Positions 50,736 to 59,400 of a stretch of DNA of 64,000 nt are shown here, one piece after another; within the stretch, counting starts at the first letter, position 1; each line of letters starts with the position of its first letter. The notes under the pieces are model-generated. The model did no database searches. It saw only the letters and a program-made list of their open reading frames with translations, and had not been told where the DNA came from. Both the position numbers and the translations under genes were made by a program. Origin of the DNA: Afipia sp. Root123D2 (lineage in GTDB: Bacteria; Pseudomonadota; Alphaproteobacteria; Rhizobiales; Xanthobacteraceae); NCBI RefSeq assembly GCF_001425835.1, contig NZ_LMDP01000002.1, positions 310,001 through 374,000 on the forward strand, in the 5' to 3' direction.

Positions 50736-52433
50736 CTATGAAGCCAGCACTTTGCGAATGAAGTTCAATCTCCCTTTCTTGACGATCTCGACCTGATGGC
50801 AGCCATCACAGCAAGCCACTCGGCTCTGATTACGCCTAGCGTCGGCAAAGACCCATTCCATAATGCGCGTTGATATGCTCCTTCGCGTCACCTTCTCGGG
50901 TCCCTCGAAATAGCCAACCAACGCTTTGCGGAAGCAGGCACTCTTACGCGCCATACTGGCCATGACGGCGATCTGCTCATGCTTGTGCCGCAGTGCCACG
51001 ATGGCCGCTTCATCGCTCAACTTGGATCCGTTGATTGCTCGTTGGGCCATGTAACGCAACAGGCCGATATCTTCTTTTACCTCCCCTCCCTGTAGCAGGA
51101 CGGCGACAGACGGCGCTCCATCGCGACCAGCACGGCCAAACTCCTGGAGATAATCCTCGATCGAACCGGGGTGCTGCCAATGAACAACCATACGCACATT
51201 CGGTACGTCGAGACCCATTCCGAAAGCACTCGTGCAAATAATACGGTCAACGACAGGTCTGCTGTCGCCGACAAAACGCTTAAGCAATTGCTCTCGCTCC
51301 CAGCTATTACCGAGCTGCGAATGATAGAACGGCGTCTCAAGCCCTTCACGAGCGAGATGGGCCTGCAGAGCTTCACCAATCTTGCGAGTTGGCACGAAAA
51401 TCATCAACTTGCCGCTCCCGGGAAGAGCAAGCCGGCAAAGAGCTGCGATGATCGCCGATCTTTCTTTGGCAGGCGCCTGCCAGCGCAGCAGCGCAATATT
51501 GGGCCGATCGACGCCGCGGACAAACACCCGCGCATCAGGAATTCCGAGAGAATGCAGAATGCGCTGCTGCATCTCTGTTCCGGCGGTTGCGGTGAATGCC
51601 AGGATCGGAGGAGATCCCAGCGCCTCTCTCACTTCCTTAAGTCGCCCGTATTCGGGCCGAAAATCTCGCCCCCATTGATCGACACAATGGGCCTCATCAA
51701 TCACCAAGAAACTTGGGCGCATCGCGCGCAGCACCTGTTGCTCGGCTCCACTTCGTACAAAGAAGCGCTCCGGCGCGGCATAAAGAAGCTTAAAGCTGCC
51801 TTGTGAGAGAAGTTGATACCGCAGGCGCTTCTCGCCCGAATCGAGATCACTATTGATGAAGCTTGCCGGAATCTTACGTCGAAGAAGCGAGGAAACCTGC
51901 TCTCCCATCAAGACCTTTAGCGGCGAGACGACAACACTAATGCTCTGCCGCAAAACAGCAGGCAGCTGAAAACATAAGGTCTTGCCGAAGCCCGTGGGAC
52001 TTACAACCAACAACGATTGTCGGGCTAAAGCCGCCTGGATGATCGGTAGCTGGCCTTCTTTGAACCGATCGAGGCCGAACAAGCGAAGCCCAGCACCAAA
52101 GGCCTGACTCTCTGCGACCACCTCTCCGTCACGGTCCAGCCAACGCGCCAACCGAACAGCCCAGCGCTCGATTGCGCGCCGAGCAAGCCCGCCTGCGAGT
52201 TTTGGATGATGAGCCGCATGGCAACCATCGCAGAGGGTGACCAAGTTTGATGGATCGTCAGTACCACCTGCGGACCTCGGCAGCAGATGATGCACATCGA
52301 TATCTGCGCTTTTCGCGACAGTCCCGCACTCCACGCATTTGAAGTTATCCCGCTGAATAACCTGCGTGCGAATTCGCTTCCACTCTATTGAAGAAGGCAG
52401 CATCAACGGACCCGTAGTGTGCTTGCCAGCCAA
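50736..52433 (-). CDS. HNH nuclease-RecQ-type helicase fusion
   Basis: A 565-residue protein combining two activities. Residues 15-80 form an HNH endonuclease: CVEC (33-36), DVHHLLPRS, and LCDGCH (67-72). From about 115 on there is a RecQ-like superfamily 2 helicase: Walker A SPTGFGKT (145-152), DEAH at 246-249, FTATA, and the late FGMGLDVPNVRMVVHW and QEFGRAGRDG motifs. The C-terminus has a short CCDGCH zinc-type end. RecQ normally has no nuclease; a fusion suggests unwinding coupled to cutting, as in phage or plasmid defence. It is divergent from the exonuclease gene. Confidence 0.9.
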   Translation of the reverse strand: MAGKHTTGPLMLPSSIEWKRIRTQVIQRDNFKCVECGTVAKSADIDVHHLLPRSAGGTDDPSNLVTLCDGCHAAHHPKLAGGLARRAIERWAVRLARWLDRDGEVVAESQAFGAGLRLFGLDRFKEGQLPIIQAALARQSLLVVSPTGFGKTLCFQLPAVLRQSISVVVSPLKVLMGEQVSSLLRRKIPASFINSDLDSGEKRLRYQLLSQGSFKLLYAAPERFFVRSGAEQQVLRAMRPSFLVIDEAHCVDQWGRDFRPEYGRLKEVREALGSPPILAFTATAGTEMQQRILHSLGIPDARVFVRGVDRPNIALLRWQAPAKERSAIIAALCRLALPGSGKLMIFVPTRKIGEALQAHLAREGLETPFYHSQLGNSWEREQLLKRFVGDSRPVVDRIICTSAFGMGLDVPNVRMVVHWQHPGSIEDYLQEFGRAGRDGAPSVAVLLQGGEVKEDIGLLRYMAQRAINGSKLSDEAAIVALRHKHEQIAVMASMARKSACFRKALVGYFEGPEKVTRRSISTRIMEWVFADARRNQSRVACCDGCHQVEIVKKGRLNFIRKVLAS

Positions 52434-52537
52434 CCTACCCGAAAATATTCCGGCAAACCTTGGAAAAATCCGTCGTCCAGTTCAATATGATGGGCATCCC
52501 GCATAGTCGACGTGCTTTATTCCGGACCGCTACAACC

Positions 52538-53434
52538 ATGACTGTATCAAACTCCGAACTCGACGCCATGGCGGAAAAGCTCTCGCTCTGCCCGGACTAT
52601 CGCGTCCTTCGCCGGCTAAAACCACGCGAGATGAGCGTCCCCGATAAAAGTGAAAACACTAGGGTTGGCGTGGCGCTCGACGTTGAGACGACCGGTCTCG
52701 ACACGAGTAAGGACGAGATTATTGAATTGGGGATGGTGAAATTCGCCTATCTCCCCTCCGGTGAAATCACCCATATCACCGATGTTTTCGAGGCGTTTAA
52801 TGAGCCGTCTACGCCGATACCATCCGAAATTGTAGAGCTAACAGGGATTACTGACGAACTCGTCGCCGGCCATAGAATTTCAGCCGATGACGTCAACAGC
52901 TTCGTCGCAGACGCAGCGATCATCATCGCTCACAATGCAGCCTTCGATCGCCAATTTAGCGAACGCTATTGGTCGACCTTTGAGCACAAGAACTGGGCCT
53001 GCTCGGCAACCCAGGTCGAATGGCGCAAGCTGGGTTTTGAAGGATCCCGGCTAGCCTATCTCTTGGCAGGATGCGGTTACTTTCATCATTCACATCGAGC
53101 AGCCGACGATTGCAAAGCACTGCTAGAAATTATGTCGATGAAGCCAAATGGGAGTGAGAGTACGGCACTTGCGCTGCTACTCGAATCCGCTCGCAAGCCT
53201 ACGGTACGTATATGGGCTGAGCAATCTCCTTTCGATCTCCGTGAGATACTGAAAAAGCGAAAGTATCGCTGGAATGATGGGTCCAACGGCCGCCCCAAAG
53301 CTTGGTATGTCGATGTTCCGGAAGCAAGCCAAGCTGATGAGCTCAAGTTCTTACGCGACGAGATCTACCAGCGTAACATTGATCTGTTCTCCAATCGGAT
53401 CACCGCCGCACAGCGATTTTCTAAGCGGATATGA
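52538..53434 (+). CDS. DEDDh 3'-5' exonuclease (DnaQ-like) with an extra C-terminal domain
   Basis: A 298-residue protein from the ATG at 52538. The exonuclease residues are complete: ALDVETTGLD (Exo I), HNAAFDRQF (Exo II) and HRAADDCKA (Exo III). The last 80 residues (KYRWNDGSNGRPKAWYVDVP onwards) form a separate small domain seen in some DnaQ-like defence or repair proteins. It is divergent from the HNH-RecQ gene, 104 bases apart, and 88 bases upstream of the SRA-HNH gene; the three likely form one functional group. Confidence 0.9.
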   Translation: MTVSNSELDAMAEKLSLCPDYRVLRRLKPREMSVPDKSENTRVGVALDVETTGLDTSKDEIIELGMVKFAYLPSGEITHITDVFEAFNEPSTPIPSEIVELTGITDELVAGHRISADDVNSFVADAAIIIAHNAAFDRQFSERYWSTFEHKNWACSATQVEWRKLGFEGSRLAYLLAGCGYFHHSHRAADDCKALLEIMSMKPNGSESTALALLLESARKPTVRIWAEQSPFDLREILKKRKYRWNDGSNGRPKAWYVDVPEASQADELKFLRDEIYQRNIDLFSNRITAAQRFSKRI

Positions 53435-53522
53435 TCCGATCCTATGGAATGTTCCTCTCGGCCATTGCTCACCTCTGCTGCTTGAGTAACATTCTACTGG
53501 TGAATGGTAGGGGGGCGGGTTC

Positions 53523-54329
53523 ATGAGCTGGGGTTTCGAAGAAGATAAGGTGTACAATCGGCGCGCCGATATCCATGCGAAATTTGGTGGTCAGCAGCAA
53601 GGGGGAATCATCACACCGTCACAGCACCCAGTCGTGTTCATCATTACCGGCGAAGAAGGTTTAGAACACGGCTATGCCGATCGCATGCGGGCTGACGGCG
53701 CATTTGAGTATTTCGGCGAAGGACAAGTCGGCGATATGGCGCTGCAGCGCGGAAATTTAGCGATTGCTACACATGCGGCCGAAGGAAAGGGTCTGCTGCT
53801 TTTTCGCAAAACCACTGAAGGCCTCCGATTCGTAAGCGAGATGGTCTACGAAAAACACCACATTGAGCGAGCACCCGATCGCGAGAACAATGAACGTGAT
53901 GCAATCGTTTTTGAACTTCGACCACTTGGTGCGATATTCGAAGCCACGGAGGATGCACCTCTGGATGACAAAAATGACCTAGAGCAGCTTCGCGCCCTGG
54001 CGAAAGCTTCTGCCGGCATCTTTCCGCCAACTCAAGTTGCCGGCACTCGAAATGTTTACCAACGAAGCCGAGATGTTCGAAACTACGTGCTTATGCGCGC
54101 CGGCGCAAACTGTGAGGGATGCAACTCTCCAGCGCCATTTATCCGGAAGAACGGTAGCCCCTATCTTGAGCCCCATCATATTCGGCGCGTTAGTGACGGC
54201 GGGCCCGACGATCCTGCATTTGTTATTTCTCTATGCCCAAATTGCCATCGAAGAGTCCACGCAGGCAAAGACGGACCTGCTTACAATGACATCCTCTTAG
54301 CAAAGATGCAGAGCATTGAACCGAATTAG
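53523..54329 (+). CDS. Modification-dependent restriction endonuclease, SRA-like domain plus HNH
   Basis: A 268-residue protein. Residues 1-140 resemble the SRA/YDG-like reader found in McrA-type type IV enzymes (NRRADIHAKFGGQQQGGI, EYFGEGQVGDMALQRGN). Residues 190-260 are an HNH nuclease: CEGCN, LEPHHIRRVSDGG and LCPNCHRRVHAG. Such enzymes cut DNA carrying modified bases, for example phage DNA. It follows the exonuclease gene and is followed by a repeat that also occurs beyond the RecQ gene. Confidence 0.88.
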   Translation: MSWGFEEDKVYNRRADIHAKFGGQQQGGIITPSQHPVVFIITGEEGLEHGYADRMRADGAFEYFGEGQVGDMALQRGNLAIATHAAEGKGLLLFRKTTEGLRFVSEMVYEKHHIERAPDRENNERDAIVFELRPLGAIFEATEDAPLDDKNDLEQLRALAKASAGIFPPTQVAGTRNVYQRSRDVRNYVLMRAGANCEGCNSPAPFIRKNGSPYLEPHHIRRVSDGGPDDPAFVISLCPNCHRRVHAGKDGPAYNDILLAKMQSIEPN

Positions 54330-54375
54330 GATTCGCCCATCGAATGTCATGAAATGCGGATTAGCCGGTCATGAT

Positions 54376-54396
54376 CGCACATCCGATGTTATGGAA
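54376..54396. repeat. Att-like direct repeat, right copy, with a diverged neighbour
   Basis: CGCACATCCGATGTTATGGAA shares its last 17 bases exactly with 50642-50658, in the same orientation. A weaker third version, CGCCCATCGAATGTCATGAAA, lies just to the left at 54334-54354. Confidence 0.6.
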
Positions 54397-54449
54397 TTTC
54401 ATTCGTGAGCTTATTTCGGAAGCGAACCCGCGCGGCAGTGCAGCGGCCT

Positions 54450-54668
54450 TCACTCATTTTGGAAGAATAATCGCTTCCCTGCTTTTAGGGCCTGACAACA
54501 CTCGGGATGGTCTGTCTTCCATCTGTTGATGGTGCGCTCGTCCTTCTCGAAGAAGTCGCCAATTTCTGCATTCGTGGCGCCAAGGCGGCAGAGCTTCGCG
54601 GCCTGGTCAGAATATGCAGGGAGATAATCGAACGTACGTCCGGGCTTGCGGGCGGCTTTTGCAGGCAC
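54450..54668 (-). CDS. Orphan terminase-small-subunit-like DNA-binding protein
   Basis: A 72-residue protein whose core, LCRLGATNAEIGDFFEKDER followed by TINRWKTDHPECCQALKAGK, is the helix-turn-helix of phage terminase small subunits. Usual family members are about twice as long, so the C-terminal oligomerisation part is missing. It lies 13.5 kb from the large terminase and on the other strand, so it is probably a remnant of a different phage gene set. Confidence 0.75.
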   Translation of the reverse strand: MPAKAARKPGRTFDYLPAYSDQAAKLCRLGATNAEIGDFFEKDERTINRWKTDHPECCQALKAGKRLFFQNE

Positions 54669-54708
54669 AACCGATTATGCGCACAGCACCGCTGATGTTG
54701 GCAACAGG

Positions 54709-55692
54709 TCAGTAGATGGCGAGTCCATCTTCCGTTAGGTGAACGCCGTGCGTAGTTGCAATCAACACGATCAGCTCGCCTATCCCGTTGAACTCTTCGA
54801 AGCTCTTCCAATCCCCGTAATTGCTCCAGATGCTCTCAAGCACCTTGTCCAACTCAATGAGGTATTGCGCGAGCCAGTTGCCGGACTGGAAGAACTCTTT
54901 GAACTTCGGCGCTCGGTCAACTTCACCGTCTAGTCCACTTATGTGTCCGATGAGATAAGAGGTGAATGTGAAAAACCGGTCGTACTCGCCAGTGACCGCC
55001 CTGAAGCATTTCCATCCATCGCCATCATACCAGAAAGCATCCATCGCTGCATCAATGCGCTCATCGAGGCCTTCCAGTGCGGCGAAGAATGTCTCCTCGA
55101 AATGGACGATCTGCTCAGGATAGAACGACGCGCTCAGTCTGGTCGCTGCGTACTCACCCCAGCTTCCCCAGCCCAAACTAAACTTAATGCGGGCCAATTC
55201 ATTCCCAAAGTCATAAGGGCGCTGGAGAAGGCCCGGTATCGCGACATCGAATGCAGTGCGGTCGTGGACGTGACCGCACTCGTGTGCGAGTTGGTAATAG
55301 ACCTGGGAGAAGTTCTCGCCCTCCCCCTCCATCAGATGCATCAGGACATTCGCGTTGAAGGCCAGGTAGGTCTTGAGCACGCCATCACGGAATACGCCGG
55401 GCGCCATCGCGACCCCATGCGCGATCTCGGTTGAAGGCGTGAGGACATGCCGGGTTTCATACCCGCGGTCGATCTCAGTCAGGGCCTTGGCGTAGTCATA
55501 TGCGACAGTAACGCCGACCAGATTCTCCAGATTCATCCGGGTGCCGATGAATCTGATGAAGGTTGTCGTGCGATTGGCTAATGCTCTCGCTGTCTCCTCG
55601 TCAGCGAAGCCTTTCAGCTCAAATGGGATGATGGCCGGCGCCGTTGACGTGGCCAACAATTCCTCGATCGATTGTTCGGACGCGTCGCTCAC
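54709..55692 (-). CDS. Putative zincin metallopeptidase (partner of DUF4365 nuclease)
   Basis: A 327-residue soluble protein. The zinc motif HECGH is at residues 137-141 in a helix (YYQLAHECGHVHD), and a plausible third ligand is Glu180 in GEYAATRLSAS, like the E..A..LL helix of ImmA/IrrE-type gluzincins. The rest matches no family I know. It follows the DUF4365 gene by 39 bases on the same strand with no terminator, so the two form an operon. A peptidase that activates or releases a nuclease on infection is a reasonable but unproven idea. Confidence 0.7.
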   Translation of the reverse strand: MSDASEQSIEELLATSTAPAIIPFELKGFADEETARALANRTTTFIRFIGTRMNLENLVGVTVAYDYAKALTEIDRGYETRHVLTPSTEIAHGVAMAPGVFRDGVLKTYLAFNANVLMHLMEGEGENFSQVYYQLAHECGHVHDRTAFDVAIPGLLQRPYDFGNELARIKFSLGWGSWGEYAATRLSASFYPEQIVHFEETFFAALEGLDERIDAAMDAFWYDGDGWKCFRAVTGEYDRFFTFTSYLIGHISGLDGEVDRAPKFKEFFQSGNWLAQYLIELDKVLESIWSNYGDWKSFEEFNGIGELIVLIATTHGVHLTEDGLAIY

Positions 55693-55731
55693 GGTATCCC
55701 TAACGAATCAGCGGCTTCCCACCACACTACG

Positions 55732-56688
55732 TCAAAACGGGGCGTCCTTGGGATCGAGCGGGGGTTTCTCGCCAGCCTTTTCCTTCCGCTCCTCTTCCTC
55801 GATCCAGGCATAATACTCTTCAGCGTCCGCATCATATTCCAGCTCAGACTCAGGATATTCGGGTTCAATCACCTCCGCACCGTTCGCATAATAATCTTCG
55901 AGCGTCAGAAAAGCCTTGCCGATGTCGTTCAGCACAACATTGATTTTGTGCGCTTCGACCTCTTCGTACCCGGAGCATTCAGGCACCTCGTCGATGTACT
56001 CGTATGACAGCCACGGCCAGACGTTGGCCATGTACTCGCCGATGCTATGGGTCGGGTACCACATGCCGATTACATGGTCGGGCTCGCCATCGTCGATGTT
56101 ATCTGCGTCGAAAAAGACGCTTACATCGCGAAAGCCGAGGCTCTTGTTCACCCACTCATCAATAACGAGATATACCTCGTCTTTCGAAGCGAACTCCCTC
56201 ATCAACGGAAGATCGAAGGTTAGCCTCAGCTTGCGAAGCGCGGTGATGTCCGAGACGCCTTTCTCCAAGCCCTCTTTCGCGTCGGCGTTAAGGATTTGGT
56301 CGGGCGGTATCTCGATTGACCACCGGTCGTTTTTGCCAAACTTGATCAGGCTCTCTTCGACGCGCTGCCAAAGCGTCAGACCGGTATCAGGGTCATGCAG
56401 CACTATGGTCACTGGAAGGGAATGGTTGCGCCAATAGCGAAGGTGGCGGCCCTCCCCGTAGAATACGTAATTGTTGCCGCGCTTCCGGAAGAACGACTTG
56501 CCGCTCTTGATCTGCAGGGCGAGCAGCCTGCCGATGGGTTCGTCCTGGTTTGTCACCTCGACATGGGCATCGATACCCCAGTCCGAAATCGGCTGCTCTC
56601 TAAACACCCACTTCAATTCTCGAAGGACAATGCCCTCAACGGCGTTCACACCCTCTCTGTCCGTCTGCTTCATGGACGTCATCCGCAT
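55732..56688 (-). CDS. DUF4365 protein, PD-(D/E)XK-like nuclease
   Basis: A 318-residue protein; a start at the Met at 56673 (MKQTDREGVN) is possible. The N-terminal 110 residues are DUF4365: GVNAVEGIVLRELKWVFREQ, SDWGIDAHVEV and LLALQIKSGKSFF, giving the E...D...QxK pattern of the restriction-nuclease fold. The C-terminal 200 residues are acidic, ending in a Glu-rich helix and KPPLDPKDAPF, and are unlike anything I recognise. DUF4365 often occurs fused to or beside other defence domains. It is the first gene of a two-gene operon with the metallopeptidase. Confidence 0.8.
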   Translation of the reverse strand: MRMTSMKQTDREGVNAVEGIVLRELKWVFREQPISDWGIDAHVEVTNQDEPIGRLLALQIKSGKSFFRKRGNNYVFYGEGRHLRYWRNHSLPVTIVLHDPDTGLTLWQRVEESLIKFGKNDRWSIEIPPDQILNADAKEGLEKGVSDITALRKLRLTFDLPLMREFASKDEVYLVIDEWVNKSLGFRDVSVFFDADNIDDGEPDHVIGMWYPTHSIGEYMANVWPWLSYEYIDEVPECSGYEEVEAHKINVVLNDIGKAFLTLEDYYANGAEVIEPEYPESELEYDADAEEYYAWIEEEERKEKAGEKPPLDPKDAPF

Positions 56689-56813
56689 GTTTTCAGTGGC
56701 TTAAGCCGTAGTGACGGCAATCTAAGCTTGGGTCATGATTCCATCACGCCCTAAGGCGGATATAAATCAACGAGAAGAAACCACCATAGCTTTTGTACTC
56801 AGCCTTGCAGTCG

Positions 56814-56913
56814 CATCACCGGGGGCCTGTTTACCGGCTTCCACCAGTCCAAGACCAACCCGGATGCGGACAACTTCCTGCAGACCAAGTCCCACGTCAG
56901 CTACGTCGATTAA
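56814..56913 (+). pseudogene. C-terminal coding fragment of an unknown protein
   Basis: The frame RITGGLFTGFHQSKTNPDAD followed by NFLQTKSHVSYVD and a TAA lies directly before a strong terminator, as the end of a real gene would. No start or further upstream coding sequence is present in frame. It is likely the tail of a chromosomal gene cut by insertion of the island to its left. Confidence 0.4.
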
Positions 56914-56924
56914 GCTGAAACTCC

Positions 56925-56953
56925 AAAGGCCCCGATAAGGGGCCTTTTGTTTT
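56925..56953 (+). terminator. Strong Rho-independent terminator
   Basis: AAAGGCCCC-GATAA-GGGGCCTTT is a perfect 9-bp stem with a five-base loop followed by TGTTTT. It starts 11 bases after the stop of the coding fragment. The stretch from here to 57216 has no gene. Confidence 0.9.
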
Positions 56954-57216
56954 GGCGACTTGGGGGCGACGGCAAGGACAAACGGTCAAAGCTGCTCCTG
57001 GCGCCCCCTCATCGGCTCCGTTGTTGCACACCGGTGGCCTCGTCCCATCCCGGTCGTTTTGCCCCCGACCGGATAGCCTATGTCGGATAACCCCGTGACC
57101 GTTTTCCGACTTCGGACTTTCCTGTGCGATGTGCTCGCTTGGGCAGGACGCTCCACTATACCGTTTTGGTCATGTTCGGCTAGTGTTTGCCCGCTTAAGG
57201 CTAGCGGGGGCCAATC

Positions 57217-58923
57217 TTGACCGACATCGAACGCACGGCGACCGACCGGGTAACCCGTGAGATTGTCCGCTTCCTGGAATCTTCCAAGCCTGAGGTGCTC
57301 GCTCTTAGGGGCGCATGGGGCGTCGGCAAGACCTATCTTTGGAACAAGCTTCTTGAACAGACGAAGGCCACCATCGGCCTCAAGAAGTATGCCTATGTCT
57401 CACTCTTCGGCCTGCAGAATCTCAACGAGCTAAAATATTCCATCTACGAGAACACTATCGACACGAAGGATGTTGGCATCGAGCCTTCGTTGAAGACGCT
57501 GCAGACCAACACCGATTTCGTCGTGAAGTCGTTTGGCACGCAGCTCATATCGGTCATCTCGCGATTTAAAGGAGCTTCCGCCACGCTGGAGGCGATTTCG
57601 TTCCTCGCCGTGCGCGACCGTATCGTGTGCATTGATGATCTGGAACGCCGCGGTAGCAATCTGCGGATCATCGACGTCCTTGGCCTTGTGTCATACCTGA
57701 CCGAACGCCGCGGATGTAAGGTCGTTATGATCCTCAACGATGAGGCATTAACCGACACAGACGCCAAAGACCTTGCCCGCTACCAGGAGAAGGTCATCGA
57801 CCTGTCGCTCCTCTTTGCTCCGACCGAAGAGGAGAGCGTCAGAATTGCGCTGGACAAGGATGCACCCACGACGCATCTGCTCTCTCAACGGTGCATTTCC
57901 CTAGGCGTGTCCAATATCCGCGTCATCAAAAAGATTGAGCGATTGTTCGCCGATGTGCTGCCGGTACTGAACGGCTATCACGAAAAGGTCGCCGAACAGG
58001 CAGCCTCCACCCTCACACTGTTGGGCTGGGCCTACTTCTCCAGGACTGCGGCGGATGACAACGCCCTCATCGACTTCATCTTGGCCCGCCGCGATGACCA
58101 AATGGCCGGTGTGTTTGATGATGCAGACGAGCAGCCGGAACAGCACAAGTGGGATACGCTTCTCGATAACTACGGTTATTCCTCAACTGACGCTTTCGAT
58201 TTGGCTTTGTTCGACGGTGTCAAATGTGGCTTTTTCGACGAAGACCTTATCAAGCGCAATGCCGAGGAAATGAATGAGCGACTGAAGCAGATGGACTCGA
58301 CAAAGTCCTTCGCTGACGCATGGGCGCTTTTCCACGAGTCATTCAAAGACAACACCCGCGATATCGTCCGCGCCCTGGTCAGCGCGATGCAGTTTCACGC
58401 GAAATTCGTGACCCCGTCTGAGTTGAACGGCGCCGTGAGTCTGCTGAAGACCCTCGGACGGGAACGGGCCGCCAAATATGTGCTGGCGCATTTTATCAAG
58501 CGAAGGCAGGACGAGGATTATAACTTTTACGACCTCGCGTCGCATCCGTTTACCGAGAACATCCAAGACCCGGACGTACTTCATGCGTTTGCAGAGAAGC
58601 TGAAAACGTTTCGCGAGGAGCGCTCGCCGGAGGAAATCCTCCACAGCATCGGCTTCAATCACGGCTGGAGCCAGACGGACACCAAGCTGCTCGCAACCCT
58701 GTCGGTCGATGACTATTACAACATGTTCAAAAATCTAGAAGGGTTGCGACTTCGCCGTGTCATTGGCGCGGCATTGGGCTTTCACGGAATTCGACAGCAA
58801 GATCCCGCGTACGGAACGATTGCCGACAATGCCAAGGCAGCGCTCATCCTGATCGGCAAAGAAAGCCCTCTCAATGCTCGCCGCCTACTTAAATTCCATA
58901 TCACGGCTGATGACCTGGCCTGA
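57217..58923 (+). CDS. KAP-type P-loop NTPase
   Basis: A 568-residue protein started at a TTG (57217) with GGGGG upstream; no ATG fits. Walker A is GAWGVGKT (32-39) and Walker B RIVCIDDLERR near 140, the iDDLxR form typical of KAP-family NTPases. The C-terminal 350 residues are all helical with no transmembrane segment and no domain I recognise. KAP-like NTPases are frequent in defence islands. It stands alone on its strand between other defence-like operons. Confidence 0.8.
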   Translation: MTDIERTATDRVTREIVRFLESSKPEVLALRGAWGVGKTYLWNKLLEQTKATIGLKKYAYVSLFGLQNLNELKYSIYENTIDTKDVGIEPSLKTLQTNTDFVVKSFGTQLISVISRFKGASATLEAISFLAVRDRIVCIDDLERRGSNLRIIDVLGLVSYLTERRGCKVVMILNDEALTDTDAKDLARYQEKVIDLSLLFAPTEEESVRIALDKDAPTTHLLSQRCISLGVSNIRVIKKIERLFADVLPVLNGYHEKVAEQAASTLTLLGWAYFSRTAADDNALIDFILARRDDQMAGVFDDADEQPEQHKWDTLLDNYGYSSTDAFDLALFDGVKCGFFDEDLIKRNAEEMNERLKQMDSTKSFADAWALFHESFKDNTRDIVRALVSAMQFHAKFVTPSELNGAVSLLKTLGRERAAKYVLAHFIKRRQDEDYNFYDLASHPFTENIQDPDVLHAFAEKLKTFREERSPEEILHSIGFNHGWSQTDTKLLATLSVDDYYNMFKNLEGLRLRRVIGAALGFHGIRQQDPAYGTIADNAKAALILIGKESPLNARRLLKFHITADDLA

Positions 58924-59229
58924 CCCGGCATCAGCAACCCGCCAACCGCCCCGGCGGTTCCTTCTCAACTCCAGTCGACCAATTGTTCGCATCACGTCGG
59001 CCTTGGCATAGTAACTGACCGGCTTTGCCGCCCGCACGCGCAGAAGAGGAATATATTGGATAGACCGCCAACTATCTCGCTTTGAGAACTTCCAGACGGA
59101 TTGGGCGTCCTTCCATTTCCCTAGCCGGGCCTGACGCCATTGGCGACTTTCCTTGTCAGCAGCCTGACACTTTTAAATTGATTGATGTCTATCGTATCTC
59201 CCACATAGTCATAATCTCAGGCGATATCG
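58924..59229. other. Gene-free stretch
   Basis: About 300 bases after the KAP gene without a supported gene, hairpin or repeat; base composition drops in GC towards the right. Confidence 0.4.
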
Positions 59230-59400
59230 ATGACGCCTCCGTCGTTAACTGACCTCCCGACGTTGGACATTGAGATTCCTGAGTATCCGCACGGCCCTCA
59301 TCCATTCTCAAAAGGACATCGCGACGTTCTGTCCGAAGCTCTACCGCAATGCCCTTTTTCAATTGGCCGGCGTTCTGGACTCTATTTGCTTAACTTGTGA
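59230..59400 (+). CDS. Doubtful 56-codon frame
   Basis: An ATG at 59230 opens MTPPSLTDLPTLDIEIPEYP followed by HGPHPFSKGHRDVLSEALPQ and a short tail. The composition is protein-like but it overlaps the end of the membrane-protein gene on the other strand by 42 bases and has no clear ribosome-binding site. It could be a gene truncated by the insertion. Confidence 0.3.
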   Translation: MTPPSLTDLPTLDIEIPEYPHGPHPFSKGHRDVLSEALPQCPFSIGRRSGLYLLNL

